Origin: Polaromonas sp. OV174
Lineage (GTDB): Bacteria > Pseudomonadota > Gammaproteobacteria > Burkholderiales > Burkholderiaceae_C
Assembly (NCBI RefSeq): GCF_900112285.1
Contig: NZ_FOKZ01000008.1
Coordinates: forward strand, 62,001 to 126,000
Direction: 5' to 3'
Length of the DNA stretch: 64,000 nucleotides
Every line of letters begins with the position of its first letter. Position 1 is the first letter of the stretch. Shown here in pieces: positions 37,661 to 45,847 of the stretch. The notes below the pieces were generated by a model. It saw nothing but the letters and a program-made list of their open reading frames with translations. It had not been told where the DNA came from and searched no databases. Position numbers and translations under genes: made by a program.

Positions 37661-38646
37661 TACTCCTCCGCTTCGACCACCTTTTGGTCGATGGCACCAA
37701 ACACCGACTGGCCGTTCTTGCCCTTGACCTCTATGTGTATGGTGTCGCCAAAGGTCATGAAACGGGTTTTGGGCTTGCCGCTTTCAATGGTTTCAATCGC
37801 CCGCTTTTCGGCAATGCAGCTGTAGCCATGGCTCCAGTCCTTGTTGCTGACCGTGCCCGAGCCGACGATGCTGCCGGCGCGCACATTGCGGGTCTTGCAG
37901 ATGTGGGCAATCAGCTGGCCGAAATGAAAAGTCATCTCTGGCCCGGCCTCGCACATGCCGACCTTGCGGCCGTTCCAGGTGCTTTGCACGGTCAGGTGCA
38001 GCCGGCCCTTGTCCCAGGCCTCGCCGACCTCGTCTAGCGTGACCGCCACCGGGCCGAAGGCCGTGGCCGGCTTGCTCTGGAAAAAGCCAAAGCCCTTGGC
38101 CAGCTCATCCGGGATCAGGTTGCGCAAGGACACATCGTTGACCAGCATCAACAGGCGTACGCCCTCCAGCGCCTGCGCCGGCGTGGCGCGCATGGGCACG
38201 TCGCCGGTGATGACGGCGATTTCCGCCTCGAAGTCGATGCCGAAATCCTCGCTGGCCGCCACGATCTCATCGCAGGGGCCGCAGAAGTCATCGCTGCCGC
38301 CCTGGTACATCAGCGGGTCGCCGTAAAAAGTCTTGGGCACCTCGGCATTGCGGGCCTTGCGCACCAGCTCCACATGGTTGAGGTAGGCCGAGCCATCGGC
38401 CCACTGGTAGGCGCGCGGCAGCGGCGCCATGCACTGGGCCGGCTCAAACGGGAAAGCATGGCGCGCCTTGCCCTGGTTTAGCGCGTCGTACAAATCCTGC
38501 AGCTGCGGCGCCATGAAATTCCAATCGTCCAGCACCTGCTGCAGCTTGCCGGCAATGCCGGTCGCATAGTGGGCAGTCGCCAGGTCGCGCGACACGACGA
38601 CGAGCTGGCCGTCGCGTGAACCATCTTTGTAAGTGGCAAGTTTCAT
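37660..38646 (-). CDS. Fumarylacetoacetate hydrolase family protein
   Basis: FAH-superfamily enzyme (328 residues) that cleaves or isomerises diketo acids with a divalent metal. Visible features are DFEAEIAVITGDVP (metal-binding acidic pair), MLVNDVSLRNL, and the C-terminal GSGTVSN before DWSHGYSCIAEKRA. The full length and N-terminal MKLATYKDGSRDG resemble the bacterial group annotated as fumarylacetoacetase or 2-keto-4-pentenoate hydratase-like in Burkholderiales. The exact substrate is not determined; no aromatic-degradation genes are adjacent. Confidence 0.88.
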   Translation of the reverse strand: MKLATYKDGSRDGQLVVVSRDLATAHYATGIAGKLQQVLDDWNFMAPQLQDLYDALNQGKARHAFPFEPAQCMAPLPRAYQWADGSAYLNHVELVRKARNAEVPKTFYGDPLMYQGGSDDFCGPCDEIVAASEDFGIDFEAEIAVITGDVPMRATPAQALEGVRLLMLVNDVSLRNLIPDELAKGFGFFQSKPATAFGPVAVTLDEVGEAWDKGRLHLTVQSTWNGRKVGMCEAGPEMTFHFGQLIAHICKTRNVRAGSIVGSGTVSNKDWSHGYSCIAEKRAIETIESGKPKTRFMTFGDTIHIEVKGKNGQSVFGAIDQKVVEAEE

Positions 38647-38810
38647 CAGTATCCCGAATAAGTGGCAAGGCGGACGGCCGAACAGCCGCGCTCCGAAAAG
38701 GTAAGCCCGATTGTGCCGCGAGGCGTGCTGCAGGTGAAAGCACCAAGCCCAGGCGTTACGATCAGGGCAGCCATTTACCGCCAGCCCCTTTGAAGGTTCC
38801 GCCCCAGCTC

Positions 38811-39914
38811 ATGACAGCCGCTTCAGGCGCCCCCGCCCCACTGCTCAGCGAGCGGCCAGCCTTGCCCTGGCGCAAGCTGGCCGCCCTGGCCGTGCTGGTG
38901 TTGCTGGTCCACCTACTGCTGTTGCAGACCGCCAGCGAACACTGGGGGCCGGAAGCTAGCCCGGTGTCGCCGCGCGCCCCGGCCCTGCTGACGCGGCGCA
39001 TTGAGCCGGTGGCAGTGCCACCAGTCGCAGCCCAGGCGCCAGTGGCCCCTGTCAAAAAACCAGTTTTCAAGAAAAAAGTGGCCATAGCGCAAGCACAGTC
39101 AGCGCCACCAGCTACTAATTCAATAGCAGAACCAGCACCCGAGCCGGCCGTCACCGACGCCGCCACGGGCACGGCTGAGGTGGACGGTGAGCCGCAGCCG
39201 CCCACGGCAATACCGACGCCCGCCATGGAAGAAAACCCCGCGCCGCCCGCGCCCCAGGAGAAGCCCGTCACGGCCATGGCCCTGCCCGGCAGCGCCCTGC
39301 TGGCCTACACGATGACGGGCAGCGCCAAGGGGCTGAACTACCACGCCAAGGCCGAGCTGGACTGGCAAAACCAGGGCGCCAGCTATGCGGCCCGCATGGG
39401 TGTCAGCGCGCTGTTTCTGGGTTCGCGCAGCATGGCGAGCAGTGGCCAGATAGGCGCCGACGGCCTGGCGCCGATGCGCTTTTCCGACAAATCAAGAAGC
39501 GAGGTGGCAGCGCATTTTGACGCCGACAAGGGCCAGATCAGCTTCAGCGCCAACACGCCCAATGTGCCCTGGGTCAAGGGTGTGCAAGACCGCGTCAGCG
39601 TGCTGCTGCAGCTGGGCGGCATGCTGGCGGGCAATCCGGCCGGTTTTCCGGTGGGGACAAACATCACCGTCTACACCGTGGGGCCGCGGGATGCCGACAG
39701 CTGGACCTTTCTGGTGGAAGGCGAAGAAAGTCTTAAGCTGCCCTATGGCGAACTGAACACGCTCAAGCTGGCGCGCCAGCCGCGGCGCGAGTTCGACCAG
39801 AAAGTCGAAGTCTGGTATGCGCCCGCCCTGGGCTACCTGCCGGTGCGCAGCAAGATCACCCAGGCCAACGGCGACTTCATAGACCAGCAGCTCAGCGACG
39901 TGAACAAACCCTGA
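38811..39914 (+). CDS. DUF3108 domain protein with TonB-like N-terminus
   Basis: A 367-residue envelope protein: N-terminal membrane anchor (about 25-42), a long Pro/Ala-rich linker (about 50-160) resembling the TonB periplasmic spacer, and a C-terminal DUF3108 domain (about 165-365). Start chosen at ATG 38811; the open frame extends further but lacks support. An in-frame copy of the short dispersed repeat encodes PATNSIAEPAPE in the linker. Function unknown; the DUF3108 fold is thought to be a beta-barrel-like lipid- or sugar-binding domain. Confidence 0.82.
   Translation: MTAASGAPAPLLSERPALPWRKLAALAVLVLLVHLLLLQTASEHWGPEASPVSPRAPALLTRRIEPVAVPPVAAQAPVAPVKKPVFKKKVAIAQAQSAPPATNSIAEPAPEPAVTDAATGTAEVDGEPQPPTAIPTPAMEENPAPPAPQEKPVTAMALPGSALLAYTMTGSAKGLNYHAKAELDWQNQGASYAARMGVSALFLGSRSMASSGQIGADGLAPMRFSDKSRSEVAAHFDADKGQISFSANTPNVPWVKGVQDRVSVLLQLGGMLAGNPAGFPVGTNITVYTVGPRDADSWTFLVEGEESLKLPYGELNTLKLARQPRREFDQKVEVWYAPALGYLPVRSKITQANGDFIDQQLSDVNKP
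39085..39132 (+). repeat. AT-cored short dispersed repeat, copy R5 inside the DUF3108 gene
   Basis: Forward-orientation copy: GCGCAAGCACAGTCAGCGCC then AGCTACTAATTCAATAGCAG. It is read in frame within the disordered linker of the DUF3108 protein, where an insertion would be tolerated. Confidence 0.5.
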
Positions 39915-40006
39915 GCCGGCCCAAACAAGGGCTAATTTCAGCGGGCGCGGCCCCTGGCTCTTGAACTTAACGCCATCGTTGTTATCTGATGGCAAAGGAC
40001 TTCACC

Positions 40007-40288
40007 ATGCACATGCTTTACGACTCGGAATCTTTTGCCGTGCTGCAGATTCATGCCAACGCACCCGAAGAATCTGCGCCCGCTCCAGCCATTCCCCAAC
40101 TGGCCCGCCACGGCTTTGAAATTGTCGACAAACGCTCAGGTAAAGAGGTTTACCTAGACGGCTCATGGGCGGAAATGTTCCAGCTGCGCCTGAGCGCCTG
40201 GGAGAAAAACACCCCAACACAGGAAGAAATCGAAGACACGCTGGAAGGCTATAGCGGCCTGGCCACCACCCCCATCGGCCTGCACTAA
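40007..40288 (+). CDS. DUF3567 family protein
   Basis: A 93-residue acidic protein of a small family I know only from Burkholderiales. Start set at MHMLYDSESFAVLQIHAN, the usual family beginning, with AAAGGA seven bases upstream; the earlier ATG at 39989 lies before that Shine-Dalgarno. The C-terminal half has FEIVDKRSGKEVYLDGSWAE and TQEEIEDTLEGY. Function is unknown. The gene ends 18 bp from the convergent AbrB-like gene. Confidence 0.85.
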   Translation: MHMLYDSESFAVLQIHANAPEESAPAPAIPQLARHGFEIVDKRSGKEVYLDGSWAEMFQLRLSAWEKNTPTQEEIEDTLEGYSGLATTPIGLH

Positions 40289-40306
40289 GGCCTGCTCACC
40301 ACCCCA

Positions 40307-41431
40307 TCACTCTGCCGCCGGACTGCTCTGCAGGCCAAGGCGGCGCTGGTAAAGCCAGCGAAACAGGGGCTCGACCAGCAGCAGCACCGCCGCCAGCCGC
40401 GTCACATGAAATGCCGTCACCACCGGCACCCCTAGCTGCAGCACCTTTGCCGTGATCGACATCTCGGTGATACCGCCAGGCGAGGTGCCCAGCAACAGCG
40501 TGGCCCAATGCAGCTGGGTGAACTGCGCCAGCAGCCAGGCAAAGCCGGCGCACAAGCCAATCATGCCCACCGTGGCCAGGGCCACAGAGCCCAGCCAGCG
40601 CGGCGCCATGTGCACAAAGCCAGGGGTAAAGCGCACGCCCAGGCTGATGCCAATGAGCAGCTGAGCCACATTGCTCATGGCCTGCGGAATCGCCGACAAG
40701 GTCACGCCGCAAGCCGTCAGCAGCAGCGACACGGTTAACGCGCCTATGAACCACGGATTGGTGCGCTCCAGCTTGAGCATGACCCAGCAGCCTATGCCGG
40801 TCAGCACGGCCAGCAGGGCCAGCCCCGGCAGTTGCACCACGCGCGCGCCGGGCAGGCTGTCGTCCAGGCCATGCAGCCCCGCCCACTGAAAGCCAAAGGG
40901 AACGATCAAGGTCACCAGCAGCACCCGCAGGCTGTGCGCCGAAGCCACCAGGTCGGTCTGCGCGCCGTGGCGCTCGCCCATCATGGTCATTTCCGAAGCC
41001 GCGCCCACGGGCGCCGCAAAATAAGTGGTGACGCGCGACAGACCGGCAATATGCAGCGGCCCGGCGCCATGATGAATCCGGTAAAGCCAGGCCCCCAGCG
41101 CCAAGCCCAGTACCAGCGCCCAGACAATGTTCAAGGCAATGGCCCACCACAAGCCGGCCACCAGCGCCACCACCTGGGGTGTGAAATAAAGCCCCAGCGC
41201 GCAGCCTATTACCCACTGGCCAACATTGCGCAGCGGTGTCCAGCTGGCCGTGGGGCCGCCCAGCATGGACAGCACCGAGCTTGCCAGCAGCGGTCCTATC
41301 ATCCAGGGCAAGGGCGTTTTCAGTCTGACACACAGGGCCGCTGCGGCCCAGGCGAGCAGCAAGGTCAGAACGACACGAACGGGCGAGGACTGTAAAAGGC
41401 GGGCGAGTTGGTTGGCAGGTCTAAAGGACAT
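40307..41431 (-). CDS. AbrB-family membrane protein (former 'ammonia monooxygenase')
   Basis: Ten-or-so-helix inner-membrane protein built from two AbrB-duplication repeats; each repeat carries a GISLGVRF or GCALGLYF-like segment followed by a GG-containing loop (TSPGGITEMSITAKVL in repeat 2, APVGAASEMTMMGERHG in repeat 1). The family is of unknown function despite old 'ammonia monooxygenase' labels. I prefer the start MSFRPANQLARLL (374 residues); a GTG at 41527 would overlap the divergent ChaN-like gene by 22 bp. Confidence 0.85.
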   Translation of the reverse strand: MSFRPANQLARLLQSSPVRVVLTLLLAWAAAALCVRLKTPLPWMIGPLLASSVLSMLGGPTASWTPLRNVGQWVIGCALGLYFTPQVVALVAGLWWAIALNIVWALVLGLALGAWLYRIHHGAGPLHIAGLSRVTTYFAAPVGAASEMTMMGERHGAQTDLVASAHSLRVLLVTLIVPFGFQWAGLHGLDDSLPGARVVQLPGLALLAVLTGIGCWVMLKLERTNPWFIGALTVSLLLTACGVTLSAIPQAMSNVAQLLIGISLGVRFTPGFVHMAPRWLGSVALATVGMIGLCAGFAWLLAQFTQLHWATLLLGTSPGGITEMSITAKVLQLGVPVVTAFHVTRLAAVLLLVEPLFRWLYQRRLGLQSSPAAE

Positions 41432-41505
41432 GGGCAGGGGCGCAAGGTGGTGCACAGGCAGTGGCCTGAAAAAATAGGCCGGGCCGAAAGCCTTAGTATC
41501 CACCG

Positions 41506-42378
41506 ATGCCTCTTTGCTTGCCGACACGCTCTTTCACATTTCTTCTCTGCGCCGCCTCACTGCTGCTGGCGGGCGGCTGCGCCGGCCGTCCCGCAGCGCC
41601 TATTGCGCAACAACCCGGCGACAGCCAGCTCAGCCAGGCTGCCATCGCCGCCCGACTGCAGACCCTGCTGCCGGCCGATGCCCTGCTGCTGGGCGAACAG
41701 CACGATGCCGCCGAGCACCAGCACATTGAGCAGCAGGTGGTCGCCCATCTGGCCGCCCAGGGCTGGCTGGCCGCGGTAACGCTGGAGATGGCCGACACCG
41801 GGGTGAGCACGGCCGCGCTCCAAGCCGACGCCAGCCAAGAGCAGGTCCGCCAGGCGCTGAAATGGAATGACAAGGGCTGGCCCTGGGCCGCCTACGGCCC
41901 CGCCGTCATGAGCGCCGTGCGCGCCGGGGTGCCGGTAGTGGGCGCCAACTTGCCGCGCGCGCAAATGCCGGCCAGCATGACCGACAGCAAGCTGGACCAG
42001 CGCTTGCCGGGCCCGGCCCTGAAGGCGCAGCAGCAGGGGATTCGCATTGGCCATTGCCAGTTGTTGCCGGAAAGCCAGATCACGCCCATGGCACGCATAC
42101 AGATTGCCAAGGACATCAGCATGGCCGCCGCCATCCAGCAGGCCGCCCGGCCTGGCAAGGTGGTGCTCTTGCTGGCCGGTAACGGCCATGTGGATCGCCA
42201 GTTGGGCGTGCCGCAACACCTGCCGGTAGACCTCAAGGCCAAGGCCGTCAGTCTGCGCGCCGGTGATGGCAGCGATGGAGGCAAGCAGGCCGACGCTTTT
42301 GACAGCGTCTGGCCCACGCCCGCACTGCCGCCTACCGACTACTGCGCGGGGCTGAAGCAGCAACTCGCGCCCAAATAG
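41506..42378 (+). CDS. ChaN-like haem-binding lipoprotein
   Basis: A 290-residue exported protein with a signal peptide ending in a lipobox (LLLAGGC, Cys at about residue 25). The mature part matches the ChaN/haem-binding uptake family: ALLLGEQHDAAEHQHIEQQV near the start and VVLLLAGNGHVDRQLGVPQ near the end, with conserved His residues. ChaN of Campylobacter binds haem and is thought to help iron uptake. No TonB receptor gene is adjacent. The gene is convergent with the aminotransferase gene. Confidence 0.85.
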   Translation: MPLCLPTRSFTFLLCAASLLLAGGCAGRPAAPIAQQPGDSQLSQAAIAARLQTLLPADALLLGEQHDAAEHQHIEQQVVAHLAAQGWLAAVTLEMADTGVSTAALQADASQEQVRQALKWNDKGWPWAAYGPAVMSAVRAGVPVVGANLPRAQMPASMTDSKLDQRLPGPALKAQQQGIRIGHCQLLPESQITPMARIQIAKDISMAAAIQQAARPGKVVLLLAGNGHVDRQLGVPQHLPVDLKAKAVSLRAGDGSDGGKQADAFDSVWPTPALPPTDYCAGLKQQLAPK

Positions 42379-42396
42379 CCTGAGCTTGGCTCAGGC
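42378..42396. terminator. Hairpin shared by convergent ChaN-like and aminotransferase genes
   Basis: Perfect 8-bp stem GCCTGAGC-TTG-GCTCAGGC spanning the stop codons of both convergent genes. There is no strong T-run on either side, so termination may be weak or protein-assisted. Confidence 0.5.
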
Positions 42397-43731
42397 GTGT
42401 TTGCGAATCGCGTCGGCCAGCACATTGACGATGCGGTCAATGTGCTCCTTCTCCACGATATAGGGCGGGCAGATCACGATGTTTTCGCCCGCCGGCCGCA
42501 CCATCACGCCGTGGTGGAAGCAGTCCATGAAGATGTCGTAGGCGCGCTTGCCCGGCGCACCGGCCACCGAGGCCAGCTCGACGGCACCGGCCAGGCCCAG
42601 CGCTCGAACTCCTATCACATTGGGCAGGCCCTTCAAGCCGCTGTGCATGGCATCGCCCAGCTGCTTGCCCATCTGGCCGGCGCGCTCAAACAGTTTTTCT
42701 TCCTTGAAGAGATTGAGCGTGGCAATGGCCGCCGCACAAGCCACCGGATGGCCAGAGTAGGTGTAGCCATGAAAAAACTCGATGGCGTAATCGGGACTGT
42801 TGGCGTTGGCATTCATCATGGCGTCGTAAATGCGCTCCGAGCAGATCACGCCGCCCAGCGGAATCACGCCATTGGTCACGCACTTGGCGAAATTAAGCAT
42901 GTCCGGCACGACACCGTAGTAGTCGGCGCCAAAGCCAGTGCCCAGGCGGCCAAAGCCGGTGATCACCTCGTCAAAAATCAGCAAGATGCCGTGCTTGTCG
43001 CAGATCTCGCGCAGGCGCTTCAGATAGCCCTTGGGCGGTAAATACCAGCCGGCGCTGCCGGCCACCGGCTCAACAATGATGGCGGCCACGTTGCTGGGGT
43101 CATGCAGCGGCAGGATGCGGTTTTCCAGCTCCAGCAGCAAATCTTCGCTCCACTCGGGCTCCACGCCGTTGATGTAGGCATGTTTCACCGGGTCGTGGAT
43201 GAAACGCATGTGGTCTACCCGCGGCAGCAGCGCCGCGCCATAGACCTTGCGGTTGGCCGGAATGCCGCCCACGCTCATGCCCCCAAAACCCACGCCGTGG
43301 TAACCCTTCTCGCGGCCAATGAAGACGTTGCGGTGGCCCTCGCCACGGGCGCGATGGTAGGCCAGCGCCACTTTCAGCGAGGTATCTGCCGCCTCTGAGC
43401 CGGAGTTGCAAAACAGCACCTTGTTCAGGTCGCCCGGCGCCATCGCGGCAATCATTTCGGCGGCCTTGAAGGCCTGGTCGTTGCTGGCCTGGAAGGCCGT
43501 CGAATAATCCAGCGTATCGAGCTGCTTCTTGATGGCTTCGTTGATGGGCTTGCGGTTGTGGCCGGCCGCCACGCACCAGAGGCTGGAAATGCCGTCAATC
43601 ACCTGCCGACCGTCATGCGTCGTGAAATGCATGCCGTCGGCGGCCACAAATACGCGCGGATCCTTCTGGAAGCTGCGGTTGGGCGTGAAGGGCAGCCATT
43701 GGTGCTCCATATTGAAGGTCTGATAAGCCAT
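42391..43731 (-). CDS. Class III omega-amino-acid:pyruvate aminotransferase
   Basis: PLP-dependent transaminase that probably moves the amino group of beta-alanine or another omega-amino compound to pyruvate. The 446-residue protein starts MAYQTFNMEHQWLPFTPNRS with an AGGAGA ribosome-binding site. It shows NSGSEAADTSLKVAL, GREKGYHGVGFGGMSVGG, the PLP-binding IFDEVITGFGRLG, and a class III C-terminal domain. The lysine region (MLNFAKCVTNGVIPLGG) places the Schiff-base Lys as usual. Substrate choice (beta-alanine versus aromatic or aliphatic amines) cannot be settled from sequence. Confidence 0.9.
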   Translation of the reverse strand: MAYQTFNMEHQWLPFTPNRSFQKDPRVFVAADGMHFTTHDGRQVIDGISSLWCVAAGHNRKPINEAIKKQLDTLDYSTAFQASNDQAFKAAEMIAAMAPGDLNKVLFCNSGSEAADTSLKVALAYHRARGEGHRNVFIGREKGYHGVGFGGMSVGGIPANRKVYGAALLPRVDHMRFIHDPVKHAYINGVEPEWSEDLLLELENRILPLHDPSNVAAIIVEPVAGSAGWYLPPKGYLKRLREICDKHGILLIFDEVITGFGRLGTGFGADYYGVVPDMLNFAKCVTNGVIPLGGVICSERIYDAMMNANANSPDYAIEFFHGYTYSGHPVACAAAIATLNLFKEEKLFERAGQMGKQLGDAMHSGLKGLPNVIGVRALGLAGAVELASVAGAPGKRAYDIFMDCFHHGVMVRPAGENIVICPPYIVEKEHIDRIVNVLADAIRKHA

Positions 43732-43836
43732 ACGGTCTCCTGTTTGTGCTAGGGTGATGCAGTCGAACAAAGCCAGAATCAGCATTCTGGCATCCCCGCC
43801 ACGCGGGCCGGTGCCACCTGCGACAATTCACCCCCT

Positions 43837-44685
43837 ATGAATCACGCTTATATCCTGACCCTGTCCTGCCCGGACCGCAGGGGCATTGTTCATGCCGTGT
43901 CCGGCTTTCTGTTCGACAACGGCGGCAATATCGAAGAAGCCGCGCAGTACAACGACCACGACACCGGCCTGTTTTTCATGCGCGTGCAGTTCGCCTGCAG
44001 CCAGCTCACGCACCAGGAACTGTCCAGCCAGCTGAAAAGCTTTGCCGAGCCCTTCCAGATGAACTGGCAGCTGCACGACAACGCCCAGCCCATGCGCACC
44101 GTCATCATGGTCAGCAAGGAAGGCCATTGCCTGAACGACCTGCTGTTTCGCTGCAAATCCGGCCTGCTGCCGCTGGACGTGCGCGCCATCATCTCCAACC
44201 ACCGCGAGTTCTACCAGCTGGCCGCCAGCTACGACATCCCCTTTCATCACCTGCCTATGACCGCCGCGACCAAGTCCCAGGTCGAGGCCAGGCAGCTGGA
44301 GATCATTGACGCCGAAGGTGCCGAGCTGGTCGTTCTGGCACGCTATATGCAAATCCTGTCCAACGATTTGTGCAAAAAACTGGCCGGCCGCGCCATCAAC
44401 ATCCACCACTCGTTCTTGCCCAGCTTCAAGGGTGCCAAGCCCTATTACCAGGCCCATGACCGCGGCGTAAAGCTGATAGGCGCGACCGCCCACTATGTGA
44501 CCGCCGACCTGGACGAAGGCCCCATCATCGAGCAGGACGTGGCGCGCGCCGACCACAGCAAGACCGTGGAAGCCCTGACCGCCATGGGCCGCGACACCGA
44601 AAGCCAGGTGCTGGCCAGAGCCGTGTTGTGGCACAGCGAACACCGCGTGCTTTTGAACGGCCACAAAACGGTGATATTTAAATGA
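43837..44685 (+). CDS. purU: Formyltetrahydrofolate deformylase
   Basis: Hydrolyses 10-formyl-tetrahydrofolate to formate and tetrahydrofolate, balancing one-carbon pools and supplying formate for PurT. The 282-residue protein has an N-terminal ACT domain (about 5-85; YILTLSCPDRRGIVHAVSGF) and a C-terminal formyltransferase-fold domain with NHREFYQLAASYDIPFHHLP, the INIHHSFLPSFKGAKPY motif, and the catalytic Asp region YVTADLDEGPIIEQD. Full length. Confidence 0.96.
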   Translation: MNHAYILTLSCPDRRGIVHAVSGFLFDNGGNIEEAAQYNDHDTGLFFMRVQFACSQLTHQELSSQLKSFAEPFQMNWQLHDNAQPMRTVIMVSKEGHCLNDLLFRCKSGLLPLDVRAIISNHREFYQLAASYDIPFHHLPMTAATKSQVEARQLEIIDAEGAELVVLARYMQILSNDLCKKLAGRAINIHHSFLPSFKGAKPYYQAHDRGVKLIGATAHYVTADLDEGPIIEQDVARADHSKTVEALTAMGRDTESQVLARAVLWHSEHRVLLNGHKTVIFK

Positions 44686-44790
44686 GCCCCCACGGTCGCG
44701 TAGCTCCCTGCCCCCCTGGGGGGCCGCTGTGCCTGCGGGCCGGCAAAGCCGGACCCGCGGCCCCGGCTGGCAAAAAGGTGTTTTCCCTCG
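44686..44790 (+). repeat. GC-rich intergenic hairpin repeat
   Basis: The gap after purU consists of nested GC-rich palindromes: CCCCCC-T-GGGGGG (about 44712-44724) followed by GGGCCGGC-AAA-GCCGGACCC and another CCGCGGCCCCGG stretch. Similar blocks (CCCCACG...CCTGGGGGG...) recur between genes in Comamonadaceae as I know them, so I interpret it as a dispersed intergenic element; it could also serve as a transcription terminator for purU. Only one clear copy is seen in this window. Confidence 0.5.
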
Positions 44791-44809
44791 TCGCTCGCGG
44801 CGAATAAAC

Positions 44810-45694
44810 ATGGCTGCTGCTGCGCGGATTCCGCCGATCCAGTGCCTGCTGACCTTTGAAGCCCTGGCGCGCCTGCGCAGCGTCACGCAGGCGGCGGAAG
44901 AGTTGCATGTCACGCCCAGCGCGGTCAGCCACCGGGTCAAGCAGCTGGAGCAAATCATAGGCACCAAGCTGTTTGGCCGGGCCGATTTTTCATTGACCAC
45001 CGAAGGCAGCGAGTACCTGGCCCATGTGCGCGAAGGCCTGGCCACGCTGCAGAAATTCCCCGGTGCCGCCGGCCAGAGCGGCACGCCGGGCAAGCGCAAA
45101 CTGCGCCTGGCCGTCACGCCGACCTTTGCGCGCTCGATGCTGATTCCGCGGCTGCGCCAGTTCACCGACGCCTATCCCGAGATAGACCTGACCTTGCAGG
45201 TATCGATTCCGCTGCTGGACGTGGTGGCCGAGGACGCCGACCTGGTGATTCGTTTTGGCAGCGGGCGCTACGCCGACGTCGAGCATGTCTGCCTGATGAA
45301 AGACGAGGTCACGCCGCTGGCCTCGCCGGCTTTTGTGCGCGAACATGGGCCGTTTGACAGCGCCGAGGACCTGGCCGGAATCAGCCTGCTGCGCTCGCCG
45401 CTGGATCCCTGGCGCACCTGGTTTGCCGCGCACGAGCAGGACTGGCCCGAGCCGGTGGACGGCTCGCAATTCAACGACATCGGCCTGATGTGCGATGCGG
45501 CCGCCGCTGGCATGGGCGTGGCGCTGGTCCGCCTCAAGCTGGGCGCGCCCTGGCTGGAACACGGCTCGCTGGTGCGCCTGTACCAACGCCATGTGCCCAG
45601 CCCGCACGCCCACTACCTGTGCTGGCGCACCGGCATGATGGACCGCTGGGAATGCGCCGCCTTTGCCGACTGGCTGAAAAAATCGGTCGCCTGA
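44810..45694 (+). CDS. LysR-type regulator, GcvA-like subgroup
   Basis: A 294-residue LysR-family regulator with start at MAAAARIPPIQCLLTFEALA. The N-terminal winged HTH (about 8-67; QAAEELHVTPSAVSHRVKQL) is typical of the GcvA/AmpR-like subgroup (SAVSHRVKQLE). The C-terminal ligand domain has the expected LRLAVTPTFARSMLIPRL beginning. Its targets are unknown; it lies between purU and a glycolate-oxidase-like gene on the same strand. A link to one-carbon/glycine metabolism is only suggested by the neighbourhood. Confidence 0.88.
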   Translation: MAAAARIPPIQCLLTFEALARLRSVTQAAEELHVTPSAVSHRVKQLEQIIGTKLFGRADFSLTTEGSEYLAHVREGLATLQKFPGAAGQSGTPGKRKLRLAVTPTFARSMLIPRLRQFTDAYPEIDLTLQVSIPLLDVVAEDADLVIRFGSGRYADVEHVCLMKDEVTPLASPAFVREHGPFDSAEDLAGISLLRSPLDPWRTWFAAHEQDWPEPVDGSQFNDIGLMCDAAAAGMGVALVRLKLGAPWLEHGSLVRLYQRHVPSPHAHYLCWRTGMMDRWECAAFADWLKKSVA

Positions 45695-45720
45695 AGCCTT
45701 CGCCCTGAGATCTTCAAGCC

Positions 45721-45777
45721 TTTTAGGCCTCCAGCCCTTATCTGACGAGCGCAAGCAGCTACATATTTAATAGCATC
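45721..45777 (+). repeat. AT-cored short dispersed repeat, copy R6
   Basis: Best-preserved forward copy: TTTTAGGCCTCCAGCCCTTA, then GAGCGCAAGCAGCTACATAT and TTAATAGCA. The 15-nt GCGCAAGCAGCTACA is identical to the copy inside yggS at 57.76 kb. It lies between the LysR gene and glcD. Confidence 0.7.
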
Positions 45778-45847
45778 TCGTTTTTCACAAGCGGCCTTCA
45801 TTTTCTTCACGCCGGCCGCCTGCGCTTTGCCTTAAAGTGTTCGCTCC

